A model generated the notes under the pieces. It worked only from the letters and a program-made list of their open reading frames with translations, was not told where the DNA came from and searched no databases. Both the position numbers and the translations under genes were made by a program. A stretch of DNA of 64,000 nucleotides from assembly GCA_023014365.1 (NCBI GenBank), contig JAEBUN010000009.1, positions 124,001 through 188,000 of the forward strand, in the 5' to 3' direction. Shown in pieces: positions 44,204 through 55,230 of the stretch (its first letter is position 1; each line of letters begins with the position of its first letter). Source of the stretch: Lepiota brunneoincarnata. Its lineage: Eukaryota; Basidiomycota; Agaricomycetes; Agaricales; Agaricaceae.

Positions 44204-45355
44204 CTAAGCAGCACGAGCCCAGCGACCATCCACGAGCCGAATGACAAGCCCATCCGCCAAAAGGGAACGGGCATAGTCGAGACGGGCCGGGTAGGCGACA
44301 GGCGGAAGTCCCTGGCCCCAGGTCGAGATGACGCTGTTGACCTCCATCGGGGTCAAGGCCGGGGTAGGGGTAGCGCTTCCCATCCGGACTGATGGGACTC
44401 CGGGAGTAGATGCACCGGAGGGGGTAGAGATGGGCATAGGGGAGCCGCGCGACGGTTGCCGAGAAACCGCGGGCGAGCGCATAGGGGTGGGAGTAGATGC
44501 GGCCGTGCGCATAGTAGTCGATGGGACGCCGGCCGGGGTAGAAATCATGGGGGGAGTGGGGGCGACAGAAGAGGCCTGCGAGGAAGACCGTGCACCCGGA
44601 TGCGCCCAGTCAGGGACCGGGGTAGCAGAGCCGGAGGCAGTGGGATCCACACGAGCTGGAGCGGGAGCCTGCGCCGCTGCAGGAGCGGATGGTCCGGGGG
44701 CCGCTGGGGCGGGGCCGGAAGCCGCCGTTGTCTTCTCCTTCTTCGTCTTTGGAAGGTGGACGCGCTTGCGCACAATCCACTTACCTAATACCACAAGGGC
44801 ATCACCGAGTTGCTGCTCAGTCCCCCTGATAGAGACATGGCGCTCGTCGGCACCATCCGTGGCCACAGAATAGACCTGGAGGTGAGCGCCACTAATGTCG
44901 GCGACCTGTTTAAGGCCGCGGCCGCCGCGACCAACCACATGCCCACCCATGTCGTCAGCGATGACAAGGGTGGCCTGATAGTGATCGGCCTCGTCGTCCC
45001 ATGGGTAGTGAGCCGACAGCGGGAGGGCGGTAGAGGTGCCTTTTACCGCGGGGTGAGTGGGGCCTGGGTGGTTAGAAGTGCATGGGACATCCGCGGAGAT
45101 CCGCGAGCGACCCTTCTGGGTAGTAGCTGCTTGAATGACAGCTGGAGTAGGACCGGCAGCAGCCGTCGAGGTGCGATCCTCGAGGGTGCGCAGGCGGGAT
45201 GAGAGTGAACCGATCGAGCGGTTAAGCTCGCCGATCCGGGCCAGTAAGGCCTGAGTATCCTCGCCTGAACGCGAGGGTCCTGCCGAGGCAGGGGCCATTG
45301 TCGGTAGGGCAGGCACAGTCGCTTTCTGTTTGCCTGAGGACTTTCGGCGGGGCAT
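44204..45355 (-). CDS. KH-domain protein of LTR element D
   Basis: An intact 383-residue frame from ATG 45355 to TAG 44204. Residues 32-62 look like a short coiled coil (LLARIGELNRSIGSLSSRL). Residues 127-199 match a type I KH domain: ATLVIADDMGGHVVGRGG with the GxxG loop at 142-145, then GLKQVADISGAHLQV and HVSIRGTEQQLGDALVVLGK, then a basic RKRVHLPKTKKEK. The remaining half is Ala/Pro/Ser/Thr-rich and probably disordered. KH domains bind single-stranded RNA or DNA. Here it could coat or select the element's RNA in place of gag, which is inference. CpG-rich like A1, so recent. Confidence 0.85.
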   Translation of the reverse strand: MPRRKSSGKQKATVPALPTMAPASAGPSRSGEDTQALLARIGELNRSIGSLSSRLRTLEDRTSTAAAGPTPAVIQAATTQKGRSRISADVPCTSNHPGPTHPAVKGTSTALPLSAHYPWDDEADHYQATLVIADDMGGHVVGRGGRGLKQVADISGAHLQVYSVATDGADERHVSIRGTEQQLGDALVVLGKWIVRKRVHLPKTKKEKTTAASGPAPAAPGPSAPAAAQAPAPARVDPTASGSATPVPDWAHPGARSSSQASSVAPTPPMISTPAGVPSTTMRTAASTPTPMRSPAVSRQPSRGSPMPISTPSGASTPGVPSVRMGSATPTPALTPMEVNSVISTWGQGLPPVAYPARLDYARSLLADGLVIRLVDGRWARAA

Positions 45356-45424
45356 ACTAGCATTAGAGCTGAGAAGACAGGGTAGGTGGGGTGCAGAGGG
45401 CTAGATTGGCGAGTCTGCGTAGAG

Positions 45425-45434
45425 ACCCAAATAT
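45425..45434 (-). promoter_or_regulatory. Family D self-priming site
   Basis: Minus-strand ATATTTGGGT lies two bases from the 5' LTR (45437-45747). It is the exact complement of ACCCAAATAT read on the minus strand at 45480-45471 in that LTR, about 28 bases after the TATATAAG box (45516-45508), where transcription should start. This is the same arrangement as in family B. Confidence 0.65.
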
Positions 45435-45436
45435 TC

Positions 45437-45747
45437 TGTTAGGGGAAGTAAGAGCACCAGAACCAAGTTGATATTTGGGTGGCGAATACAATCGACACCC
45501 ACACTACTTATATACATAGAGGCCTGCGCACAGACCGGGTAGCCAAACACTACGTAGCTACTAGAACATAACGTACGCAAACAATATACAAACAACGTCA
45601 GTCGCACGTGGGTTAGACTCGGGGATAGGGGTGGCCGAAGGCCGAGGCCGGGCTTAGGCATCGGGCATCGGCTAGAGAGGCCGAGCACGGATACCCAACC
45701 ACAGACCCCTAGACGTACCTTGCGTAAGGGGGTATAGTCCCCTTACA
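45437..45747 (-). repeat. Family D 5' LTR
   Basis: 311 bp, the partner of 43845-44155. It carries the TATA box (about 45508-45518) and the presumed transcript start near 45480. Confidence 0.93.
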
Positions 45748-45955
45748 GTCTATACAGACTTGGTCCTGTCCTACTAAGCATGACTTGGAGATGACAGAGC
45801 ACTATAGTCCAGCCAGTTTAGAGGCAAAGAGTTATAGGAGGCAAGAACTGTATAACACTAAGATAAGGATACAAGGTATTGTACTGTATCCTTATATACT
45901 TCTAAGTGTGGCTGTACTCCTACTATAATAGTCCAGACCAGAGTAACTATGAGTC

Positions 45956-46618
45956 TGTCATATCCATGCCAACTCAGAGCCTAATCGTTAAACTTCAGCT
46001 TCTCGACCCCACATGTGCTCTCATGCGACAACCCTTTGCCCTCTGACTCAGCCCCGACTCGCTCCAACTACAACCCATTGCCCCGGTCACGTGATCACCT
46101 CTGCACGTGTCATAGTCACCTGACTCTCAGTGTCTCTACATCCCAGTTCTCCATTCTCCACCCGTAGTCAGGGTATGTTACCAGTCTCCATACCTGTGCC
46201 GGTTTCCATTCCATTCATAACCCATTCATAATCTGTTTGTAACCATATTGGTCTCCGCTTCGCTCCGCATGTAGTCAGTACGAGTCATAGTTCCTAAGGC
46301 CAGTAGTATATATACCATAGGTACTTGGCTTGTACTCCTCAGTCTGATAATTGAATCAAGCAGCGGACCAGCTCCCTGTTCCATATCCTCTCCTCTCTTC
46401 TGCCTTGCTCTGCTTTGGCTCCGACTTCCTGAAATATGGACTAGGACAGTAGGAAGGCACAGCACATAAGCTGAGGCCACAAGTCCAACCCTCCGCCCAA
46501 TGTACTCCGCCTCGGTTCTGAAGTCTATGTACTGACTTCGCCCCGTCCCCCGGTTACCTTATATCAAGGATACCACCCTGACCCTCCGCTTTGGTCCCAA
46601 TCTGCACCAGCTCTAACA
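45956..46618 (+). repeat. Solo family A LTR inside the B3 5' LTR
   Basis: TGTCATATCC ... GCTCTAACA, 663 bp, flanked by GAGTC at 45951-45955 and 46619-46623. It is a simple solo LTR left by recombination. Confidence 0.96.
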
Positions 46619-46779
46619 GAGTCAGAGATAAGAAACATGAGGCATATACTAAGAATAGTCCTTCTGATGTACACTACTGATGGTTTCATAGTGATATGGG
46701 AATGTAAACTAAAAATAACTGTCCTTCTGATAAGACTTTTGATAACATGCCCACTGATTGTTTGCACATAACCTCACAG

Positions 46780-47100
46780 TGTTAGGGGAAGTAAGAGCAC
46801 TGGAACCAAGTTGATATTTGGGTGGCAAATACAATCAACACCCACACTACTTATATACATAGAGGTCTGTGCACAGACCAGGTAGCCAAACACTACATAG
46901 CTACTAGAATATAATGTATGCAAACAATATACAAACAACATTAGTTGTACACGGATCAGACTTGGGGATGGGGGTGGCCAAAGGCTGAGGCTAGGCTTAG
47001 GCATCAGGCATCGGCTAGAGAGGCTGAGCCCAGACACCCAACCACAGACCCCTAGACATACCTTGTGTAAGGGGGTGCACATAACACTAGTCCCCTTACA
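46780..47100 (+). repeat. Solo family D LTR
   Basis: TGTTAGGGGAAGTAAGAGC ... TCCCCTTACA, 321 bp in the plus-strand reading (the element orientation would be minus, as for D). It has more C-to-T and G-to-A changes than the D LTRs and a small internal insertion near 47077-47088. Flanks are CACAG and CACAC, a 4-of-5 match to a target duplication. Confidence 0.88.
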
Positions 47101-48115
47101 CACACCTTCTCACCTAGGTAAATTATTCCCACTTTAACCTGCTAGATATAATGTGCAAAGAATTAACTTATGCAAACACAGGGGTTCATCTCTATTTGTA
47201 CATATTATATACTTCTGGTAATAATATAAAGACTGTTAAAATAAAATAAAACAATAAAAGTAGGGGATGCACATCTGCAGGGTTTAGAAAACTAGAGCCA
47301 GATTCCAAATTGACAAAAATGGTTAAGGGTCTTCATACCAACCATATCAACATCCAAATCAAGTTGTGAGTGAGTTGGATCTCAAAATCATCCCCTTTCT
47401 AAATCTTAGTCTGGAAGAGGGTCCCCCCCTTTCAGACCTAAATACTTGTCCTAAACCCTTTTTTCAGACTCCAATGTATTCTCTGCTCATTGCATGGTTG
47501 CTGCTACCCTGATCTCTTGTAATGCTATTGCTCACCCCCATTGTGACATGCATTGGGAATACTGGGATGCCTCCTTACTCTATCAATGCTGCAGCTCACT
47601 TGTTCACATCTTGTACCTTGGATTCTGAGCATTTGTGCACAACAAAGAAACTGTATCATCATAGAATGTATTGTTACTGTAGTACACAGTCTTTCTTGAG
47701 CCATTTTTCTGAGTCATAAAGTGGAGGTGGTGTTAGAAGCATGTTAAATGTATGCAAAATCTTCAAGATCAACAATATCATCCAACAAGCTTGTCATGCT
47801 TATGTGTGGGAAATCAATGTTCAACTGTGTACAAAATCAATCAGATATGTAACTTGGTCAAATTCAGTTCATTGATTTGGTGATTGGCTGAAGAATAATT
47901 TAGCCACAGTTTGGACACCTAAACTAAATCAAACTCCGACTCTGGGAGAATAAGCTTTAGAAAATAATCTGTGTTTCTAAATCCTGTGGATTGTCATCCA
48001 ATGAGAAACAGGAATGGTCCCCAGATTGAACCACTTGTGATTCAAAAATGCATTCTGTTGATGGGTGGTGCCTGGAGGCTGTGATATCTAGGGTAATGTG
48101 AGAGGTAGTAAAGAA
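47101..48115. other. Region without a recognised gene
   Basis: One kilobase of AT-rich sequence between the last transposon piece and PHS1. No motif-bearing frame, repeat end or RNA gene is seen. The last part is the 3' flank of PHS1. Confidence 0.5.
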
Positions 48116-49081
48116 TTAATTGGACTTGAGTTTATGGCCTTGGGATCCAAGGACCTTGCGACGCTGGGCAACCATGTAGGTGTACATGAAGAACAAACCT
48201 GAGAAGATTGTCGGTCGAACACATAGCAAAATTGATTTGATACACACCTGGCCACCAGATGACAAAAAGGGCAGCACGGAAAAGGTCTGTTGGCTTCCAC
48301 ATGGCATGCTGCTCGCCTTGGATGGAGGACGAAGGAGGAAGGGTAGCGTAAATGAGGGAAGCCTCGGAAGACGCCCCTAAGGGGTAGAGAATGTAAAATG
48401 CTGTGTAACGAAGCCAGAGAAGCATTCGGGAGTTGGACCCAACTAGGCTGAAAGCGTAGAAGCTGTAGCGGATGATTTCGACTGTTGACCAGGCAAAAAC
48501 CATGGTAGTGTATGGGGGGAACGACCGGGTCTGGGGGGCAGGTTGAGAAGGTGACTCATGGGCAGTGATGGGTGTCACTTACTGAAACGAATTGCTCCGT
48601 TATTCCCCAGACAAGGAACAGACGGCTTGCAACCTGAGCGGCGGTGGTGGGCAAAGGGCTTCTAACCCATCCGAAGATGACATGGAGCACTTCCAATACT
48701 GCAAAGCTCTGAACAAATGCAGTTTGTGCACCAATTCGAAGGTACGTGGTTTGTACGCGGTGGTAGAAGGGTTGGAAGGAGAAAGGGAGCTGCAAATCGA
48801 ATGGGGCAGTCAAGGGAAATTTCAGGAAGGGAATCTGTGAAAGCCAGCGCGAGAGGACAGCTGATGCAGACGGATTGGTAGCAAGACCGTACGCGTCGGA
48901 TTTACCATCAAGGTTGAGGAGATGGATAATGAGAGTCACAAGGACATAGCCCCAACCGACTGCTGAAAGGACATTGTACGCGATGAGGTATGTCTTAACG
49001 ATGGGGGGTGTTTCTGAGTGGAATGAGTGTGGGATGAATATTAGTTAGGGAGAGATAGATACCTTTCGGACCAGACTTCAT
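48116..49081 (-). CDS. PHS1: Very-long-chain (3R)-3-hydroxyacyl-CoA dehydratase (Phs1/HACD family)
   Basis: Four exons join in frame: 49081-49063, 49013-48583, 48530-48248 and 48198-48116, giving 271 residues. Family motifs are clear: LEVLHVIFGWVRSPLPTTA, then TTMVFAWSTVEIIRYSFYA with the conserved Tyr, then LLWLRYTAFYILYPLGASSE with the conserved Glu. Six or so hydrophobic helices fit the ER membrane topology, and the basic C-terminus (AQRRKVLG ... HKLKSN) resembles an ER-retrieval tail. The enzyme dehydrates 3-hydroxyacyl-CoA in the elongation cycle that makes very-long-chain fatty acids for sphingolipids. Introns are 49-52 bp. No lesions seen. Confidence 0.95.
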
Positions 49082-49454
49082 CGTCGGAGGACAACACCCT
49101 TGCTAGGTGGGGAGTTGGATTTAATGATTACGTAATATTACCATCCCCCCAATGAGACAACCCTTGAGGCTGTTGTAGATTCTCATCCCGGAATTACTAA
49201 CGAGGGACAAGTGTTCAGTGAGACGCTCAATGCCCATTTTCAAAGGCAGCCCAACAACCCTGTGCTCTACTTCTGGCTTGTAAGCAGATCATGGATGACA
49301 AAGATGGTTACATAACAGCTGAGGACAGCAAGGTTTGCCTTTTAAACCACCACCACCATCGTCCTCACTACCAGTACACACAAAAGTATCGACTAAGAAA
49401 CTCCTCCTCTTGGGTTTCCGAAATAAGGGTTCATGCCGTGACCAGCAACTGTCT

Positions 49455-50408
49455 TTAGTTCTCCTCTGCTGCTGGTGTTTCGTTGTTGGCTTCCTTCACT
49501 TGCTCTGCGATACTTTCAGGCTTCTTTTCTTCTTCTACCGCAAGAGGAGGCACAACGGGAGCACCGGTCGCACCATTAGGCCCAGAAGCGGGTGTTGCTG
49601 GGGGAAGAGCCGAAGGTGGCATCAGAGGGTGCTGGGCGCTGAGTGCCGCGCGCAGGGCTGCGTTCTCAATGCGGAGCTGATCAACCAGGGCACGGCATTC
49701 CTCCCATCGTCGGTTTGCTTCATCGGCAGAGGCCAGAGCGGCATCTAGTAACTGAGAGCGAGACTCGAGGGCCTTGACGTGCCTTTTCCAACAGTTAGGT
49801 TGCATTGCGGCACACCGTTCGCATCTACAAACTTACTGGTCTCTGCGTTCTCGGAACGCGCGTTGGGCCTTTCGATTCTGCTCGGCACGTTTACTATTGC
49901 TAAGCGTCCGACCAGTCGAAGCCGTCAAAGCTTGTTGTACTTGAGCCTGCGGCTGCGACATGTTGGGATGGGGCGCGGGGATTGCGCCAGGAGGCAATCC
50001 GCCTGGAGTGTAGTCTGCGGGGGCAGCATAAGCATAGCCGGGGGGCAAGGTGCCTTGAAGTGGGTGCATAAGGGCGTGTGGCGGGGGCAGGACATGCTGC
50101 AGTGATTGCTGGGGCGGTGGAGGGGGAGGGGGTTGGGTCTGGGTCTGAGCTGGATCCGCAGTGGTGGGGGGAGACTTGCGTTTGCGAGTGGTGCGCGTGG
50201 GGGGTGTTATGGGAGGGGGATCATCCCGAAGACGCATTGTCTGGGGAAGCTGGGGTGGCTGTTGTTGGGGAGAGGGTTGAATCTGCTGGGATGGCTGTTG
50301 TTGTTGCGGGGGTAGTTGTTGGTGCTGGCTGTTTTCATTTTGGTGCTGCTGTTGGGCCTGTGTCTGGCCGGTGTTTGAGGACTGAGGCTGGTGCTGAAAG
50401 GTCAGCAT
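49455..50408 (-). CDS. bZIP transcription factor, YAP/Pap1 type
   Basis: Two exons, 50408-49837 and 49782-49455, with a 54-bp GTAAGT intron, give 299 residues. The first 160 residues are Gln/Pro-rich with polyglutamine tracts. The basic region is SNSKRAEQNRKAQRAFRERR, with the NxxAQxxFR signature of the fungal YAP family (Gln, not Ala, at the second position). The intron falls right after RRDQ. A leucine-zipper-like heptad (ALESRSQLLDAAL ... LVDQLRIENAALRAAL) follows. The tail is acidic and lacks obvious C-terminal cysteine-rich redox domains of Yap1, so it is a smaller YAP-like factor. It is divergent from the phosphatase gene at 50618 across 209 bp. Confidence 0.9.
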
Positions 50409-50617
50409 TGAATGAGCTAGGGACTATGAAGATTACCGAGTATTAGTAAGAGGCTGAGTAAGGCTGAGTAAGGAGAACGAACCAAGTTGTCACACAGGGT
50501 CACATCACGTGTACGTCACTCGTAGGCATGTGTCTGTCGATCACATCATTTCAGCACTCAAGGCAGCCTGGCGCTCAAGCCTGGTTCTCCTCCTTCCATC
50601 CTTCCATTCCGACGCTT
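50409..50617. promoter_or_regulatory. Divergent promoter with CACGTG (bZIP / phosphatase 1)
   Basis: 209 bp between two start codons. CACGTG at 50506-50511 is a bHLH site of the Cbf1/Pho4 type. Its role is inferred from sequence only. Confidence 0.4.
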
Positions 50618-52249
50618 ATGCCTCCCTCGTCCTCTAGATTCTCTCTTCGCAAGCGTTTGTTTCCAAATAACTCCTCCAAGCCTTCCAAGCCCACTTCTCA
50701 CCCACACGATGGCTCCTCGACAACGCGTGGTAAGCGTATGTCCCCCTACCTCTTTCTCACCCCCCCCCACCTCATTCTCTTCCAGATACCCTGACAATAA
50801 CAGCCCAAGATAACGCTGACGATCAAGGACAGGATCCATGGAGTGCTTCCGGCCCCAGCCTGGCTTCCAGTCGTAGCACGCTTCCTTCCAAAACCCATCG
50901 TATACCCTTCTATCGTCGCAAGTCCACCAAGTCTTCTACTTCCGAAGGCACGCTCTCTGCGCAACCTGCATCCGTTCCATGCTTATCCCCCTGCAGGTTC
51001 TTCCTCATCCAAACCGTCCTTTTTCACTCGCGTCGTTAACAGGGTCGTTCCTTGTGTCACCCCAACTGATACCCAGCCCCCCGCCGACCAGGCTCGGAAT
51101 ATCCAGAATGACGAATCTGTTGAGGTTAAACCCGCAGAACAGAATACCCACCATTCCTTGCCTGTGGGCTCGGACAACCTCACACCGCAGTCACAGGACA
51201 CCTCGGCGCCTTTTGATGACCCCATGACTCCAGTTCCCTCAGAGCTCATAATCCCCCCACCTACACAGCTCCCTATTGAAGAGACAGACGGCGTTACCTC
51301 AGGTGCAGTGCAGCCCCCTGGATCTACTGGCGGACCAATTACCCGAATTCCAACCAATGACTCGTCCAGCTGTCCTGACAATATAACTGACGAGGAACTC
51401 GCAATGTTGGACGAACAGGAGGAAGAAGACAGGCTGATACGTAATGGTGGAAATGGAATACCAATTGGACCAGTTCGTCCTTGTCCATCGACATTATTGC
51501 AATAACTCTTACACGCCATCCACAGGACGGAGGTCCCAAGCCACTCTTACCACCGATTGCCCCAGAGCATGCTGGTAGAAAATGTCTGGTTCTTGATCTC
51601 GACGAGACTTTGGTCCACAGCAGCTTCAAGGTGCATCCTGTGTTTCCGACCATCATTGCAATATACTGAATGAATTATTTATCTCAGGCTGTGCAACAAG
51701 CAGATTTCGTTGTTCCCGTAGAAATAGAATATCACTGGCATCATTTCCACGTTCTCAAACGACCAGGTGTCGATGAGTTCTTGAGAAGGATGGGGGAACT
51801 CTACGAGATTGTAGTTTTTACAGCTAGTCTGAGCAAGGTATATCCGTTTTGTGTTTTGTTACTCCTGCCTAACCTTTTGCCTTATGCGCAGTACGCTGAT
51901 CCTGTCTTGGATAAACTTGATATTCACCGCGTTGTTGCACATCGACTATTCCGGGAAAGTTGCTTCAGCCATAAAGGCAATTATGTCAAGGTCTGTGGTT
52001 CTTCACCGTACTTGGGTTGCCTCTTACTCAAACCTCGAACAGGATTTATCTCAGCTGGGAAGACCAATCGCCGATACCATAATATTGGACAACTCGCCGG
52101 CATCATATATCTTCCACCCTCATAATGCAGTACCTGTATCATCGTGGTTCAATGACCCACATGACGCGGAACTAACAGACTTGGTACCATTCCTTGCTGA
52201 TATCACTGCTGTCCCGGACATTCGAGGCATTCTGGATGGTGCTAGATGA
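50618..52249 (+). CDS. Psr1-type HAD phosphatase, paralogue 1
   Basis: Exons proposed: 50618-50729, 50786-50899, 50997-51472, 51526-51630, 51688-51837, 51892-51990 and 52043-52249 (420 aa). The second and third junctions are less sure. The C-terminal 185 residues are an FCP1/SCP-like domain: [16 protein letters not shown] with the DxDxT nucleophile site, [41 protein letters not shown] and [13 protein letters not shown]. The N-terminal half is Ser/Pro-rich and disordered. Psr1/Psr2 in yeast are plasma-membrane phosphatases acting with Whi2 in the general stress response. No membrane-anchor motif is obvious here. A close paralogue is at 58916-60702. Confidence 0.92.
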
Positions 52250-52716
52250 TTGTGCTACCATACAGTCCAACAACGCTCGACGCACGTTGAATCCGCGATG
52301 CAAGACGAGCGTCATGCTGAACCACACGAATCGACTGTCTCGTGAACGCGGATCCCGTGTGTTTTTACACACATCCCTCCCTAGCCTCATCTCGCCCTTC
52401 CTTCGAAGTTGTGGGAAGGATTCCTATTACCATTGCCCACTTGATTTGATACAAATCCGCAGATGAACCATTGCCACATGGGTATTATCATGCATATTGC
52501 AACGCACGCTCCTTTCCCTCTGCCTATCGTTGATCTGTATGTATAACAATAAGTCTTATTTGTGATATATGCTTCAATCTGTTGTCAGTTTACGTTTTCT
52601 GTGTTTTTGTTGTATCGGTCACTTCATACTTAGTCCAGCATACCACACAATAAAGTTTTCGTGTCACGCAACGCGAGTGACCGCTGTCACGAGTGGGATC
52701 GTTGTCGTGAGCATCT

Positions 52717-54925
52717 ATGTCTCTCCTACAACCTTGGGTCCAGGATCACCTCATTGAAATTGCGGAACAATATGGAGCAGATCTCTTCAGTGTGCCGTCG
52801 CACCCTAAATGGAAGATAGTACAAATCTTCGAGGTGCTTGCTCCTGAATAAATGCCCGCTTCGAAAGTCTGGGGTTGACATATTTTCCCTTTAGTTCCTC
52901 CACACCGGCACCGGGGAGAAAGTCGCAAATGTATGGGCGAGGGTGTCTGACTCGATTCAGCTTGTGACGGTCAAGTTTACGCCCGAAGCCTCTGAGGAAT
53001 ATCTCATGTGAGTGCGGGATTTTTGGCGACCACCCAACAAGATTGATTGTTCGACAGGGTCACAAGGAACGTTCGACTGACAGAGTGCAAAGCCGCATTA
53101 ATTCGTATAAGAAATTTCAAGCCCTTTCTTGGTCGTGTTCCAACGTCGGGGAACAGGATGACCAAAGAGCCTACATTAGTCCTGGAATGTACAAGTGCGA
53201 AGCCTGCCGGAAGCTATAGTGAAGAACGGATTGGTTCTCCGAAGGATGTCAGCACACATCCTGATATTAGAGTGTGGATCACGGGGTTAAAAAAAGACGG
53301 TGGTGCTGGGTGAGATTCACGTTTTTTGTTTCAATAACATTCGGCTTATCGTCTCAGTAATATTTTAAAGGAGAAGCGTACTGAACGGGACAAATATCAA
53401 GCAAACCAAATTAAAGATAGTGCTCCGGCGCCGATACTTGAACAGCAGAGGTTGGATGATACCCTGTGTAAACCAGCGATGAAGCCGGTACCTCGGTCTC
53501 GGTTGAGGAATACTGGTGCTGTGGACTGTTTGAAAGCTTACCATCAATCGTGGAGGACGGTGAGTGGTAATTATGTTGTAGAAATATTCTGATCGTACTG
53601 ACATTAATTGCTTGAGAGGAATTCTTCCTTCGATGTCCCTTCCGAAATTGTGGTTGCGCTCAAGGCCCTACCAAGTGAGTTTCGCTTTCGAAAGTTGTGC
53701 AGGTTGACTAATGGCTTCTGTAGTTGAGACCAAAGAAGAAAGCATCCAGTCGGTCCTACTGGATGAGGATATCAAGAGTCCTCGGAAACGACGCCGCTTG
53801 GATGCCAGTATGTATCAATATTTTATTGCTTGGGTTTATATTTTGACCAATCCGCCAGATACTGATGAAGATTCAGATGGTGGATCTCAACCATTTTCAG
53901 ATTGGCCTGCGAGCAGCGACGAAGAACGACCTCCAACACCAGAACAACGTCCACTGACATCTCCTTTGCATTCTCTCGGTTCCTTCGCCGGGACTCAAAA
54001 TTCGGGGGAACGAGGTTCGGCCCCTCAATGCTTTCCATCACCAGCATTCCACAAAATGATTCCCTCCTCTCCAATGGTGCCACCTCTGTCGTCCCCAGGA
54101 TTACCATCGGAACTGCCGCTGTATGCTTCTCAGCATCCACGGTCCCGGGTCACGCGAAAAGTTCCTCCTCCCAAACAACCACACGAGCTAGCACTATCAT
54201 CGGGGCCAGAACGAGTGCTTGTGCCGGCTTCGGACACATCAGTATCTCAATCTCAATCGCAGTCACAGTCACATTCCCAGCGACAAGTTGGAGGAGCTCA
54301 ACGCGCGGCCATTCCTGACAATGTTCTTACGGGTTTGCCCGATCAAAGACAATACTCAAGACGGCGAGGCCCGGGCCAAGTATCTCCAACGTCAACCTAT
54401 GTTCTACAGGCAAAAACAACCAAACAAGACTGGAGTCGCCAAGTTGCGCGGAAGATCGTATCTAGTGAATGGGAACCAGGGAGGACCAGTATCTCATCAA
54501 ATTCGGATAATGAGGTTGGGACGAGCGAAAGTGAGGAAGAGATTAACAAACGACCCCCTGACAAAAGGGAAAAGTTGAATGGGCCGGATGTTGCAGGAAA
54601 GCATCGGAAAACTGGGATGCTTCCACCGAGTAAGAGGGACTCTATCGATAATCACCGCGCTAGCCCAAATGGCTCAAGGCCAAGTCCCATCTCGACCCCG
54701 AATGATGGATTACCTCAAGTGGACACTCCGGTTCAGCACGACCCGGGGGCGTGGAGCGAGCCGAGTTTTATGAGAGAGAAGAAAAGGGAACGTGGTCCGA
54801 AGTTAGGTGGATTTACAGTCGACGTGAATGGGTTGCGGAAGGGGGAACACGAGCATGTGTCGTGGCTAGGCTGGCGAGAACTGGATAGAATATTAGTGGG
54901 GGTAATCGAACACGAGGAGAGATGA
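52717..54925 (+). CDS. Candidate TPP1/Tpz1/Est3-type telomere protein (OB fold)
   Basis: Seven exons, 52717-52833, 52895-53007, 53058-53309, 53358-53559, 53617-53674, 53724-53807 and 53859-54925, join in frame for 630 residues. Residues 1-150 look like an OB fold: LLQPWVQDHLIEIAEQ, then a VWARVSDSIQLVTVKFTPEA strand pair and VRLTECKAALIRIRNF. The Trp-helix start and the VSD...V.FT strand resemble the TPP1/Est3 domain of shelterin. The rest is Ser/Pro-rich and disordered with an (SQ)n run near residue 400. The C-terminus (HVSWLGWRELDRILVGVIE) is conserved-looking and could be a partner-binding helix. Family assignment rests on pattern memory only; an unrelated OB protein is possible. Confidence 0.5.
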
Positions 54926-55230
54926 GGTGATAGAAGCTAGGGCTTGGAGATAATCACTGGGTATATGTACATGAGTGACACCAGTGTGTGTGTGACGTGA
55001 CCCATCGGGATGATTGTGATCGTGGGAAAACACAGGCGGGCGGTCTCTCTTCTCTTTTTCTCTAAATGCCTGCTCGTCTCTGAACCATTACTTATATTCT
55101 CTCCTCACAACAAATCCACAACAAATCTGCAATCCTGTCCTCTTTCTCTTTCTCACTCAGCCCGTTTTCTGCCTGGGGTCGTGCCTCCCTCCGTGTTTCG
55201 ACCTCTTGGAGGGACTCGCTTGTCCTAATC

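Larger units (their letters stand above)
43845..45747 (-). mobile_element. Family D: short LTR element encoding a KH-domain protein
   Basis: Two 311-bp LTRs (43845-44155 and 45437-45747) differ at about six positions, all transitions seen by eye. Target duplication is GTCTA at 43840-43844 and 45748-45752. The interior is only 1.28 kb and has one long ORF on the minus strand and no protease, RT or integrase. A purine-rich AAGAGGGGGCTGG abuts the left LTR on the minus strand and a self-priming site abuts the right LTR, so the element reads right to left. It must depend on another element's enzymes. It is inserted in the B3 5' LTR. Confidence 0.93.
36036..46747 (-). mobile_element. Family B chromovirus, copy B3, reverse orientation, with nested D and A insertions
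   Basis: The 3' LTR is at 36036-36420; the 5' LTR, at the right end, spans 43787-46747 and is split by element D (43845-45747) and a family A solo LTR (45956-46618). Flanks are CGCCC (36031-36035) and TGCCC (46748-46752), a duplication with one C-to-T change. Inner order on the minus strand: ORF0, gag, pol, post-pol frames. The coding frames carry many stops, some shared with B1. Confidence 0.94.

Noticed and set aside
47522..47719. 65-residue ORF in the 47-48 kb gap
   Set aside because: Short, AT-rich context, no motif, no splice partners.
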